Shown here: positions 9,107 through 17,631 of the stretch, piece by piece
Numbering within the stretch: position 1 is the stretch's first letter
Layout: every line of letters begins with the position of its first letter
DNA from: Stutzerimonas stutzeri
GTDB taxonomy: Bacteria; Pseudomonadota; Gammaproteobacteria; Pseudomonadales; Pseudomonadaceae
Assembly (NCBI RefSeq): GCF_013522825.1
Contig: NZ_JAAMQZ010000012.1
Span: 1 to 64,000, forward strand
DNA length: 64,000 bases
Direction: 5' to 3'
Position numbers and translations under genes: made by a program
Notes under the pieces: generated by a model
What the model was told of the DNA's origin: nothing
The model's input: the letters and a program-made list of their open reading frames with translations, nothing else
The model's database searches: none

Positions 9107-10252
9107 ATGGATTTCCAACTCAACGAAGAACAGAGCATGTTGCGAGACAGCGTTCGTCGCTTCATGGAAGACAACTGCTCATTCGAAAAACGCGGCCCGG
9201 TGGTCGACAAGGGCTCATTCGACTCCAGTCACTGGCAGCAGTTGGCCGAACTCGGCCTACTTGGCCTGGCGATTCCGGAAGAGTTCGGTGGAATGAACTG
9301 CTCCGCCCTGGAGTCCGCTCTGGTGATGGAAGAGAACGGCCGCATGCTCTGCGTGGAACCCTATTGGGCAGTAGCAGTGCTCGCCGCGCAGACCCTGGCG
9401 GCCACGCGCGATCCCAAGGTGGCGACGATACTTCAGACCCTGTGCACAGGCGAACTGCTGCCGGTACTCGCCCACGAGGAAGCTGGGGCGCATGGCAGGC
9501 CGGCGTACGTACAAACCCGGGCAGTCGCCATCGATGACGAGCGCTGGCGGATCAGTGGCGAAAAGGCTGTGGTAGTGGCCGGCAACGTGGCAGAACTACT
9601 GATCGTCTCGGCACGCACCAGCGGCAGCGACGACGACGAACAGGGTATCAGCCTGTTCGTCGTCGATCCGAAGGGCGCAGGAGTGGAGCGGCGCGACATT
9701 CGCCTGATCGATAACCGCTGGGCCACTCACCTCTATCTGCGCGATGTCGAGGTTGGCCGCAAGAATCTACTGGGTGCCGTCGGCCTGGGTTTCGGCGCTA
9801 TCCGCCACGGCCTCGAACACGCCACGGTGGCGCTCTGCGCCGAAGCCATCGGTGTGATGGAGCGCGCACTGTGGATCACCCGCGACTACCTGAAGATCCG
9901 CAAGCAGTTCGGCCAGTTGCTCGGCGACTTCCAGAGCCTTCAGCATCGTATGAGTGAGATGCTGATCGAACTGGAACTATCGCGCGGCATGCTGCACTAC
10001 GCGCTGTCCAGCCTCAACAAAAATTCAGATGAGCGGGCCAAGATACTGTCAATGGCGAAGGCTCATATCGGCAAGAGTGGCCAATACGTCTGCGGCCAGG
10101 CAATCCAGTTGCACGGCGGCATTGGCGTAACCGAAGAATACGTAATCGGCCACTATTTCAAGCGTATGACACTGATCAACAGTGCGCTAGGTAGCAGCAT
10201 GCACCACTTCGAGAAACTGGCGGAGCTGGAACGCACGATTGGCCTGAACTGA
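9107..10252 (+). CDS. acyl-CoA dehydrogenase, beta-type subunit
   Basis: A 381-residue acyl-CoA dehydrogenase-fold protein beginning MDFQLNEEQSMLRDSVRRF, with QLHGGIGVTEEYVIGHYFKR near the C-terminus in place of the IYGG signature. The start codon is 2 nt after the stop of the alpha-type gene, so the two are translationally coupled and probably form one heterotetramer. It is the last gene of the 5116-10252 operon; a GC hairpin follows at 10266. Confidence 0.87.
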   Translation: MDFQLNEEQSMLRDSVRRFMEDNCSFEKRGPVVDKGSFDSSHWQQLAELGLLGLAIPEEFGGMNCSALESALVMEENGRMLCVEPYWAVAVLAAQTLAATRDPKVATILQTLCTGELLPVLAHEEAGAHGRPAYVQTRAVAIDDERWRISGEKAVVVAGNVAELLIVSARTSGSDDDEQGISLFVVDPKGAGVERRDIRLIDNRWATHLYLRDVEVGRKNLLGAVGLGFGAIRHGLEHATVALCAEAIGVMERALWITRDYLKIRKQFGQLLGDFQSLQHRMSEMLIELELSRGMLHYALSSLNKNSDERAKILSMAKAHIGKSGQYVCGQAIQLHGGIGVTEEYVIGHYFKRMTLINSALGSSMHHFEKLAELERTIGLN

Positions 10253-10265
10253 GCCCCATATGTCG

Positions 10266-10284
10266 CCCGGATCCCGCATCCGGG
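10266..10284. repeat. REP-like GC palindrome / possible terminator
   Basis: CCCGGAT-CCCGC-ATCCGGG forms a perfect 7-bp stem 14 nt after the stop of the last dehydrogenase gene. There is no U-run, so it looks more like a Pseudomonas REP-type palindrome than a classical terminator, although it may still end or stabilise the transcript. Confidence 0.5.
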
Positions 10285-10793
10285 TGTACTGGGTCGCTTC
10301 TAATGTTGTCGGAGAACGCTTCCTAACAGGGCATTCCGCAACCTCATGCATGCCTTGTTTCTCCACGTCCGTGGATTGGGCCAGCCACTGCGGGTAGAGC
10401 ACGAATGGATGGTTCGTGCACCATGTCGATCTCGAACACCGCCACCCCGAGCACCTCCATGACAACCTGTCCTTCCAGGAGCACTGCGGTAGACAGGTAG
10501 ATCAACCACTGAAACAGTGTCTAATCCTCCATTGCAATCATCGGCAGCAGTACGCCAGTGATCGAGCGAGAGGCACCACACATCTCGCGCCACCTCACGT
10601 AGTTCGTCGCCAGCTCACGGGGGCTCCACCCAGGCTCACCCCCTCGGGGTTGCGTGCATGCTTGCTGCCGCAGCAAGACGGCTGAGGCTGAATGATTGGG
10701 TAGTATTGCCGCAAGCCCTGAGCCGCGGCTCCCTGCGCCACTCCCCGCGCTGCCCGTCATGCAGGAAAATCAGATCAGCTAAATCCTCTGAGC
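10285..10793. other. about 500-bp gap without a convincing gene
   Basis: Several short open frames exist here on both strands (for example 10300-10593 minus and 10416-10685 plus). None has a ribosome site, a recognisable family or a composition like its neighbours. It lies between the ends of two convergent operons and may hold decayed coding DNA. I see no operator copy in it. Confidence 0.5.
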
Positions 10794-10826
10794 AAAAAAA
10801 CCTGCCCCCCAAGATCGAAAGGCAGG
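10794..10826 (-). terminator. rho-independent terminator of the thiolase operon
   Basis: Read on the minus strand, CCTGCC pairs with GGCAGG around a 14-nt loop and is followed directly by seven T residues. It lies about 35 nt beyond the thiolase stop codon and closes the 14411-10862 operon. Confidence 0.85.
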
Positions 10827-10861
10827 TGTCACGCTCAAACAGCACAAAAAACGCAGAAGAA

Positions 10862-12046
10862 TCAGTAAACCTCGAACAAGCCGGCAGCCCCCATACCGCC
10901 ACCGACACACATACTCACCACCACGTAGCGCACACCACGACGGCGACCTTCGAGCAGCGCGCTGCCGACCAGGCGTGAGCCGGTCATGCCAAAGGGATGC
11001 CCCAACGCGATGCCGCCGCCGTTGACGTTGAAACGATCGGGATCAATGCCCAACCGATCGCGACAATAAAGGGTCTGGCAGGCGAACGCCTCGTTCAACT
11101 CCCACAGGCCGATATCACCGACCGTCAGACCATGCTTCTTCAGCAGTTGCGGAATAGCGGTCACCGGCCCGATACCCATTTCCTCCGGTGCGCAGCCAGT
11201 ACTGATGAAACCACGGTACGCACCGAGTGGGCGCAGACCGCGCTGCTCGGCAAGGCGAGCATCCATCAGCAAGCAGGCCGACGCACCGTCAGACAGTTGG
11301 CTGGCGTTGCCAGCAGTGACACTCCCCCCTTCGATCACTGGTTTGAGGCTGGCAAGCCCTGCAGCGCTGGTATCCGGGCGCAGACATTCGTCCTCGGTGA
11401 AGAGAAACTCCTTGTAGCTGACTTCCTTGGTCTGTTTGTCTACCAGTTTCTGCTGCACCCGCAGTGGCACGATCTCCTCGTCGAACTTGCCATCGGCCTG
11501 GGCGGCGGCGGCCCGCTGATGAGCAAGCAGCGCATACTCATCCTGCGCATCGCGGCTGATACCGTATTTCCTGGCAACGAACTCGGCAGTCTCGATCATC
11601 GGCATGTAGGCCTGTGGCAGCATATCCGCCAGAACCTCATCCTTCTCTCGGATGGCCAGCTCCAGATAACTCGGTGTCAGTGCGCTGACGTTCTCCGAAC
11701 CGCCTCCGATGACAATGTCCATCCCGTCGACGATGATCTGCTTGGCCGCGATGGCGATGGCCATCAGGCCAGATGCACACTGACGATCCACCGTAGAACC
11801 GGCCGCCTGCACACCGAATCCCGCGCGCAGCGCAGCAGCGCGGGCCAGGTTCCTACCCGCCGTGCCGGCGGGCATCGCCGCACCGATGATCACATCCTCG
11901 ATTGCTCCTGGCTCCACGCCTGTGCGCAAAGCAGCCTGCAACATGGCATGGGCGGTCATGCTCGGCGACTTGATGTTGTTCAGCGCACCTCGATGAGCCT
12001 TGCCGATAGGAGTACGGGCGGTGGAAACAATGACAGCTTCTCTCAT
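10862..12046 (-). CDS. thiolase (acetyl-CoA acyltransferase)
   Basis: A 394-residue degradative thiolase with all catalytic landmarks: nucleophile Cys90 in VDRQCASGL, the [12 protein letters not shown] histidine motif, and the second cysteine in [11 protein letters not shown] near the C-terminus. It releases acetyl-CoA or propionyl-CoA from a 3-ketoacyl-CoA. The start at 12046 is backed by GGAG 8 nt upstream; the frame stays open another 33 codons, but these overlap the preceding gene. It follows the fused dehydrogenase by 22 nt. Unlike the two SCP-2-like proteins in this window, it keeps the full thiolase Cys-His-Cys set. Confidence 0.92.
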   Translation of the reverse strand: MREAVIVSTARTPIGKAHRGALNNIKSPSMTAHAMLQAALRTGVEPGAIEDVIIGAAMPAGTAGRNLARAAALRAGFGVQAAGSTVDRQCASGLMAIAIAAKQIIVDGMDIVIGGGSENVSALTPSYLELAIREKDEVLADMLPQAYMPMIETAEFVARKYGISRDAQDEYALLAHQRAAAAQADGKFDEEIVPLRVQQKLVDKQTKEVSYKEFLFTEDECLRPDTSAAGLASLKPVIEGGSVTAGNASQLSDGASACLLMDARLAEQRGLRPLGAYRGFISTGCAPEEMGIGPVTAIPQLLKKHGLTVGDIGLWELNEAFACQTLYCRDRLGIDPDRFNVNGGGIALGHPFGMTGSRLVGSALLEGRRRGVRYVVVSMCVGGGMGAAGLFEVY

Positions 12047-12068
12047 GTGTTGCTCCAGATAGCCGGCA

Positions 12069-14411
12069 TCAGCCGCGCGGTAGATTGGGAAGATTGAGGA
12101 CGGCCTTGGCCAGGATATCGCGCTGAATTTCATTGGCACCGGCATAAATCGTCACCGGTCGGGCCATCATCAGAGCCCAGTGCGGATCGACCTCCAGATC
12201 GCCAATGCTGACATCACCAACTACACCGCCGTACTCGCTGCTGACTTCGACGTTGAACTCAGTGATCCGCTGCAACAGCTCAGAGACATAAACCTTCAGC
12301 ACCGAAGCCTCGGCGTCAGGTTCGGCCCCTTCATTGGCGATGCGGTCACACACCTGGGCATAGAGTCGACGGTAGTCATGCAAGTCAGCCTGCAGAGCAG
12401 CCAGGCGGTCGAGCACGCCCCTGTCATCCATCAGGCCCAGCTGCACCACCAGGCGTTCGGCCAGATCCAGTGCACTACCGGCCATGGCCGAGCTGCCCAG
12501 CCAGATACGCTCATGACCGAGCAACGCCTTGGCCACACTCCAGCCCTGGTGCAACTCGCCCACCAGGTTCACCGCCGGCACCCGCACGGCATCGAAGAAC
12601 ACTTCGCAGAATTCGTTTTCGCCGGCGATATTGGCGATCGGGCGGATGCTCACGCCTGGCGCCTTGAGATCGATCAACAGGAAGCTGATGCCCTGCTGCT
12701 TCTTCTCGAACTTGCCGGTACGCACCAGAGTGAAGATATGCGTGCAATCCAAAGCATGGGTGCTCCAGATCTTCTGGCCGCTCACCACATACTCGTCGCC
12801 CTCGAGCACCGCCTGGGTACGCAGACTGGCCAGATCGGAGCCGGCCCCCGGCTCCGAGTAACCCTGGCACCAGACATCGTCGCACTGCAGGATTCGCGGC
12901 AGGTAGTAGGCACGCTGCTCCTGTGTCCCCCATTTCATCAGGGTTGGGCCAAGCTGGGTTTCACCGTTGTCGATGATCCGCCCGACCCCGGCACGTTCCA
13001 TTTCCTGTTGGTAGATCATCTGTTTGCGGAACGAGATACCCATACCACCATATTCCCGCGGCCAGGCCGGTGCCCGCCAGCCGTGCTCGTTGAGCAAGCG
13101 CAGCCAGTTGCACAGGTCGTCACCGCGCAGACGCAGGAATGGGCGACGGTCGTCCTGACGCAGGTGCAGCGGGTAGTTCGCCTCCAGCCAGCGGCGCAGG
13201 CGCAGGCGGAATTCGTCGTCGCCCCACTCCCGCGGGTCACTGGTATCACTAAGCGCCACCTGCGTCAGGGTGCTATCGTCCAGTTCTTCGCTACGCAGGG
13301 CCGGATAACGCTCGGCGAACAGGCGACGGTGGCTCTGCGCCGCCCCCAGCCAGGCCGAACCGAAGATCGCAGAGCGCAGGTACAGGCCGATATCGACTTC
13401 CTCGGCGAAGCCCATGGCACCATGCAACTGCACCGATTGCTTGCCGGTGATTACCGCACCCGCTCCGCTACGCGCCTTGGCCGCGCTGGTGGCCGCCAAG
13501 GTGGCTGCGGACAGCGGAGCCTGCTCGTAACAGTCCAGAGCATGCTGCCAGGAAGCACGCGCCAGTAATGCCTCGATGTGCAGGTCAACGCAACGATGCT
13601 GCACGGTCTGGAAGCTACCAATGGGGCGTGCGAACTGTACCCTCTGGCTAACGTAGTCGATGGTCTGTCGCAGGCAGCCAGCGGATAATCCGGCCAGTTC
13701 GGCAGACAGCGCGATACGCCCGGCGACCAGCGCCTGACGCGCAGCCTGTTCGGCGGCCTCACCACGCAGCAGCGGCTCACCAAACAACAAAGGGGTCTGC
13801 TCAAAACGCACATGGGCCTGGCTGCCGACACCAGCAGCGAATGACTCGCAACTGACCCCCGAAGCATCGGCGGCCACGGCCACCAACACCGTCTGACCGG
13901 CTTCCTGGGCCAGCACAAGCAATACCGAATCCGCCTCACAACCAATGACGAAGCGCTTCTCACCAGTCACCACACCATTGCGCAGGAGGCATGTCGGCTG
14001 TTCGATATCGAGCTGAGCGGCCCGTTCCTGCCAGGCGAAGGTCAACACGCGTTCGCCTGACTGCAACCAGCCAGCCAGTTGCTCGCGTCCGCTCGCCGCG
14101 TTGTCAGCCTTACTCGCCGCCAGCAGCACCGAAGGAAGTACGCAGCAGGCGACGAAGGGTTCCGCGAGCAAACGTTCTCCCATTATCTCGCTCAAAGCAC
14201 AGGCTTCGCGTAAGCCCAGACCACTGCCACCCATCTCCTCCGGCAACATGAGCGCTGTCCAGCCCAGCTCAGCCATGCCGCGCCACAGTGCACGCTCCAC
14301 CGGTCGTACGCGCCCGATCCAGCCACGTAACCTGGCAGGCGCATGGGTTCCAGCCAGATAGTCGTTCGCCGAGTCCTGCAACAGCTCGGCCACTCCCACT
14401 TCATCATTCAT
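12069..14411 (-). CDS. fused double acyl-CoA dehydrogenase (beta-alpha)
   Basis: At 780 residues this is twice the usual acyl-CoA dehydrogenase length. Residues 1 to about 375 form a beta-type dehydrogenase domain ([16 protein letters not shown]), and residues about 395 to 780 form an alpha-type domain with [14 protein letters not shown] and [16 protein letters not shown]. The two subunits of an alpha2beta2 enzyme are therefore joined in one chain. The gene heads a two-gene operon with the thiolase, and an operator copy lies only 25 nt before its start. The frame is continuous, so this is not a sequencing fusion. Confidence 0.9.
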   Translation of the reverse strand: MNDEVGVAELLQDSANDYLAGTHAPARLRGWIGRVRPVERALWRGMAELGWTALMLPEEMGGSGLGLREACALSEIMGERLLAEPFVACCVLPSVLLAASKADNAASGREQLAGWLQSGERVLTFAWQERAAQLDIEQPTCLLRNGVVTGEKRFVIGCEADSVLLVLAQEAGQTVLVAVAADASGVSCESFAAGVGSQAHVRFEQTPLLFGEPLLRGEAAEQAARQALVAGRIALSAELAGLSAGCLRQTIDYVSQRVQFARPIGSFQTVQHRCVDLHIEALLARASWQHALDCYEQAPLSAATLAATSAAKARSGAGAVITGKQSVQLHGAMGFAEEVDIGLYLRSAIFGSAWLGAAQSHRRLFAERYPALRSEELDDSTLTQVALSDTSDPREWGDDEFRLRLRRWLEANYPLHLRQDDRRPFLRLRGDDLCNWLRLLNEHGWRAPAWPREYGGMGISFRKQMIYQQEMERAGVGRIIDNGETQLGPTLMKWGTQEQRAYYLPRILQCDDVWCQGYSEPGAGSDLASLRTQAVLEGDEYVVSGQKIWSTHALDCTHIFTLVRTGKFEKKQQGISFLLIDLKAPGVSIRPIANIAGENEFCEVFFDAVRVPAVNLVGELHQGWSVAKALLGHERIWLGSSAMAGSALDLAERLVVQLGLMDDRGVLDRLAALQADLHDYRRLYAQVCDRIANEGAEPDAEASVLKVYVSELLQRITEFNVEVSSEYGGVVGDVSIGDLEVDPHWALMMARPVTIYAGANEIQRDILAKAVLNLPNLPRG

Positions 14412-14436
14412 GCTCAGTCATCTCGCCGATTAAAAA

Positions 14437-14451
14437 CTAACGATTTATCAG
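14437..14451. promoter_or_regulatory. operator copy 2 (CTAAC-N5-ATCAG)
   Basis: CTAACGATTTATCAG sits between the divergent fused dehydrogenase and isochorismatase-like genes, 25 nt from the former and 82 nt from the latter. A TATAAT sequence at 14453-14458 abuts it, which would place a bound repressor over the plus-strand promoter. Confidence 0.7.
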
Positions 14452-14533
14452 CTATAATGCCTCAGCCTTACAGCTTGTCAACCAGGCCGGCTGCATGCTT
14501 CATTCACCGAAACAACGAACAAGAGGGGCAACA

Positions 14534-15145
14534 ATGATTCGAGGACTGGACAAAGGGCAGCGTGCTGCGTTGCTGATCAGCGAGTGCCAGCTGGGCGTAA
14601 TCGACCCGCAGCTCTCTCCTTTCCAGAGTCTGGCCGAGCAGGCCGGAGCGCGCGCCATCGTGCCGCGGATAGCCAGGCTGGCCCAAGCGTTCCGCAAGGC
14701 AAAGCTGCCTGTTATTCATTTACATGTAGTGCATCGACCAGGTTACGTCGACCTGCCCCGCACCAGCGCGATCATCGTCCGCTCGATCAAGGATCAGCGC
14801 ATGATCGCCGGTAGCCGGGATGTCCTGCCAGTCGAGGAGCTGACGCCTCACGAAGGCGATATCGTGCATGCGCGCAGCTTCAGCCTGGTGGCCTTCCACG
14901 GCACCGACCTGGATGCCATGTTGCGCAACATGGGCGTGCAGACCCTGGTTCCCGTGGGCGTTTCGACCAACGTGGCGATATCGGGCACCTCGTTGTGCGG
15001 CTCGGATCTCGGCTACCAAGTGGTAGTCCCCGAGGACTGCATCGCAGGCGCGTCGGCAGAGAGCCATGAGTTCATTCTGCGCAACCTGCTGCCGCTTTAC
15101 AGCACCGTGTGCGACAGCGAGGCGGTGATACAGGCAATCGGCTGA
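14534..15145 (+). CDS. isochorismatase-fold protein without the catalytic triad
   Basis: A 203-residue protein with clear isochorismatase/cysteine-hydrolase fold features (HGTDLDAMLRNMGV, GVSTNV, SDLGYQVVVPEDC). The three catalytic residues of the family all appear changed. The N-terminal Asp is Glu in LLISECQ, the Lys before the SxF segment is lost in VHARSFS, and the Cys after TNV is Ala in TNVAISGT. It may be a non-catalytic binding protein or use other chemistry. AGGGG precedes ATG 14534. It appears to be transcribed alone from the operator-controlled divergent promoter. Confidence 0.75.
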   Translation: MIRGLDKGQRAALLISECQLGVIDPQLSPFQSLAEQAGARAIVPRIARLAQAFRKAKLPVIHLHVVHRPGYVDLPRTSAIIVRSIKDQRMIAGSRDVLPVEELTPHEGDIVHARSFSLVAFHGTDLDAMLRNMGVQTLVPVGVSTNVAISGTSLCGSDLGYQVVVPEDCIAGASAESHEFILRNLLPLYSTVCDSEAVIQAIG

Positions 15146-15151
15146 CGGTAG

Positions 15152-15184
15152 CGCGGGGGCATCCATTCGCGGATGAGCCCCGCG
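15152..15184. terminator. hairpin between convergent genes
   Basis: GCGGGG-x-CATCC pairs with GGATG-xx-CCCCGC around a short loop between the 3' ends of the isochorismatase-like and acyl-CoA synthetase genes. No U-run follows on either side, so termination is likely but not certain. Confidence 0.45.
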
Positions 15185-15201
15185 TCAGTCAGCGCAACCG
15201 C

Positions 15202-16743
15202 TCAGGTGGTGAAGCGCTGCCTGAGCACATGCTTGAGCACCTTGTTCAAGGTCTCGTTGCGCGGCAGGCTATCTACCAGTTCCAACTGCTCGGGAATCTT
15301 CTGCAGCATGATCCCGCTACTACGGAAGTAGGCAACCATTTCCGAGAACTCCAGGGGGGGCTTGCCCGGCGCGGGCTCGACCACGGCGCACACCCGCTCG
15401 CCTCGCTCGGCATCGGGTAGCCCGATGACGGCCACGGCGCCCACCTTGGGATGGCTGTAGAGCAGATCCTCCAGCTCTCGTGCGGAGATGTTCTCGCCCT
15501 TGCGGATGATCACGTCCTTGAGGCGTCCGGTCAGCGTTACCCGTCCATCGGAGCGCAGCAGACCAAGGTCACCCGTACGGAAGTAGCCATCGGCATCGAA
15601 CGCTTCTTCATCCAAGGCCTTGTCCGTATAGCCCTTGAACACACCTCGACCCCGCACCCGGACTTCGCCACTCTCCTCAATATCGGCAAGACTGCCGTCC
15701 AGACGCACGATACGCAGCTCCACCTCGTCGACGGGCAGACCTTCGGAACAGGCGAGCTGGTCGTCTCCATGGCTGGGAGAACCGGCGCAGATCAGCGGTA
15801 CCTCGGTCATGCCGTAGTTATGGGTAAGCGCGCAACCCAGTTCGGCCGTTACCTGGTAGTAGAGCTCTGGCGGCTTGGGCGCCCCCCCACCACAGAGCAG
15901 ACGCAACGACGGGATCAGCCGCGCGCTAGGTTGGCGACGCTGCTCGGCCAGCAGGGCCTCGTAATGGGCCGTACTGCCTCCCGTGGTGGTGACGCCGAAC
16001 TCGCGGAAGATGGCGGCAGCCTCGGCCGCCTGGAACCTGTCCAGCAGCACGGCGCTCATACCGCTGGCCAGCAGCATGGCGGTATACATGGCGCCGCCGA
16101 TATGAGCATAGGGGAACGCCACGGTGCCCACGTCGGCAGATCCAACCTGCATGGCTCGCGCCAGGTTGCGCCCGCCGATCATCAGCGTCTGGTCACTGTG
16201 GCAGGCACCTTTGGGTTCCGACGTGGTGCCCGAGGTGTAGTAGACCCAGCGCACCGCCTCGCCGTCTTCCGGCGCCGGCGGCAGATCGACCGCCTTGCCC
16301 TGGGGCAGGTCGCCCGCCATGACGATAACGCGCAGTGGATGTTCGAGGCTGTCGCGGATACGCTCGGCCATGAGCGGAAAGTCCCGTTCCTGCGCACCGG
16401 GCACCAGAAGGAAGTCCGATCGGTTGCGTGCCACCACGCCATGCACTTCGCGCTCGCCATAGAGCGAAATGATCGGATTCTGCACGGCCCCCAGGCGCGC
16501 CAGCGCGAAGGCGGTCATCACCGCCGGGATGCCGGTGGGCAATTGCCAGGTCACCACCGAGCCCTGGCCAATGCCGTAGCGCTGGAAACCCGCAGCCAGG
16601 CGCGCCGAGATATCCAGGGCCTGGGCGAAGGTCATGCGCTGACGCTGACGCCCGTCGATCAGCATGGTGGCCTGCGGGGTAAGCGCTACCCGGCGCTGCA
16701 GCAGGGCCCAGAGGGTCGGCGCCTCCAGCAATTGCGCTGCCAT
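15202..16743 (-). CDS. acyl-CoA synthetase (AMP-forming)
   Basis: A 513-residue member of the ANL adenylating superfamily. The phosphate-binding motif reads YYTSGTTSEPKGA, then GYFRTGDLGLLRSDGR and the hinge GRLKDVIIRKGENIS, with the catalytic lysine in NKVLKHVLR near the C-terminus. It activates a carboxylic acid to its CoA thioester. It is the last gene of the long minus-strand unit starting with DUF1302, and starts 5 nt after the SDR stop. Its closeness to an envelope transport set suggests that uptake and activation of the same acid are linked. Confidence 0.9.
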   Translation of the reverse strand: MAAQLLEAPTLWALLQRRVALTPQATMLIDGRQRQRMTFAQALDISARLAAGFQRYGIGQGSVVTWQLPTGIPAVMTAFALARLGAVQNPIISLYGEREVHGVVARNRSDFLLVPGAQERDFPLMAERIRDSLEHPLRVIVMAGDLPQGKAVDLPPAPEDGEAVRWVYYTSGTTSEPKGACHSDQTLMIGGRNLARAMQVGSADVGTVAFPYAHIGGAMYTAMLLASGMSAVLLDRFQAAEAAAIFREFGVTTTGGSTAHYEALLAEQRRQPSARLIPSLRLLCGGGAPKPPELYYQVTAELGCALTHNYGMTEVPLICAGSPSHGDDQLACSEGLPVDEVELRIVRLDGSLADIEESGEVRVRGRGVFKGYTDKALDEEAFDADGYFRTGDLGLLRSDGRVTLTGRLKDVIIRKGENISARELEDLLYSHPKVGAVAVIGLPDAERGERVCAVVEPAPGKPPLEFSEMVAYFRSSGIMLQKIPEQLELVDSLPRNETLNKVLKHVLRQRFTT

Positions 16744-16748
16744 GATGC

Positions 16749-17543
16749 CTACCAGGCCGAGCGGTGGGCGCCGCCATCCACGGGTATCAGGCAACCGGTA
16801 AGGTACCCCCCCAGCCCCGAGCAGAGATAGGTCGCCAGTGAGGCGATCTCTTCCGGCTTGCCCATGCGCTGCACCGGCACACCACGGGACAGACGCTGGA
16901 GCATGTCATCGAGGGCCATGCCCCTGGCCGCCGCCATCTTGCCCACCTGGTCGCGCATGTGCTCGGTGGCGATCCAGCCGGTGGCCAGGGTGTTGACGGT
17001 GATGCCATGGGCCGCGAATTCGTCAGCCAGCTGTTTGTTCAGGGTGACCACGGCGGCACGCGCAGTGTTGGCCGCCATCAGCCGCAGCCCGGGGGCGGGC
17101 TCCTTGGCGGCAGCCGTGCCGATGGTCAGCAGCCGCCCCCAGCGCTGTTCGCGCATGTGGGGCAAAGTCGCCCGCGCCAAGTGCACCACGCTCATCACCA
17201 AGCCCTGAAAGGAGTCGGTGAAGACATCCGCACTGCCCTCAAGGAAGTCACCGGGGTCACCCCCATGGACGTTGGTGATGACGATATCCGGCGCACCGAA
17301 TGCCTCGCGCGCCCTGGCCACAGCCACCTGCACGTCGGCCTCGCGGGTCAGGTCGGCGCTGACGGCAATGGCCGTACCGCCGTTGGCGCGAATGGCCGAT
17401 ACGGTTTCATCCAGGGCTTCCTGACCACGAGCCACCACCACGACCCGACAACCTTCGGCAGCAAGCATCTCACTGCAGGCACGGCCTATGCCCTTGCTCC
17501 CCCCCGAAACCAGGGCCACACGTCCGGTCAATCCAAGCTTCAT
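16749..17543 (-). CDS. SDR-fold protein lacking the YxxxK motif
   Basis: A 264-residue SDR with a good cofactor site (SGGSKGIGRA) and the usual C-terminal pattern ending in IPVDGGAH. Where the catalytic YxxxK should stand, the sequence reads A-N-T-A-R, and the upstream serine is also not conserved (TIGTAAAK). This resembles a known subset of SDR-like proteins that lack the catalytic tyrosine. Activity is therefore uncertain. It lies between the RND transporter (88 nt) and the acyl-CoA synthetase (5 nt) in the same transcription unit. Confidence 0.8.
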   Translation of the reverse strand: MKLGLTGRVALVSGGSKGIGRACSEMLAAEGCRVVVVARGQEALDETVSAIRANGGTAIAVSADLTREADVQVAVARAREAFGAPDIVITNVHGGDPGDFLEGSADVFTDSFQGLVMSVVHLARATLPHMREQRWGRLLTIGTAAAKEPAPGLRLMAANTARAAVVTLNKQLADEFAAHGITVNTLATGWIATEHMRDQVGKMAAARGMALDDMLQRLSRGVPVQRMGKPEEIASLATYLCSGLGGYLTGCLIPVDGGAHRSAW

Positions 17544-17631
17544 GATTCGTCTTCCAAAGTGTTCCAGTAGCGCCAAAGCCTGCAGGACGGCGTGGCACAA
17601 GCCTCGCCCTACCCTGCCTGCAGTTCTCGCT

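Noticed and set aside
10285..10793. Several overlapping 80-97 codon frames between two operons
   Set aside because: No family, no ribosome site, and frames on both strands compete. Treated as non-coding or decayed DNA.
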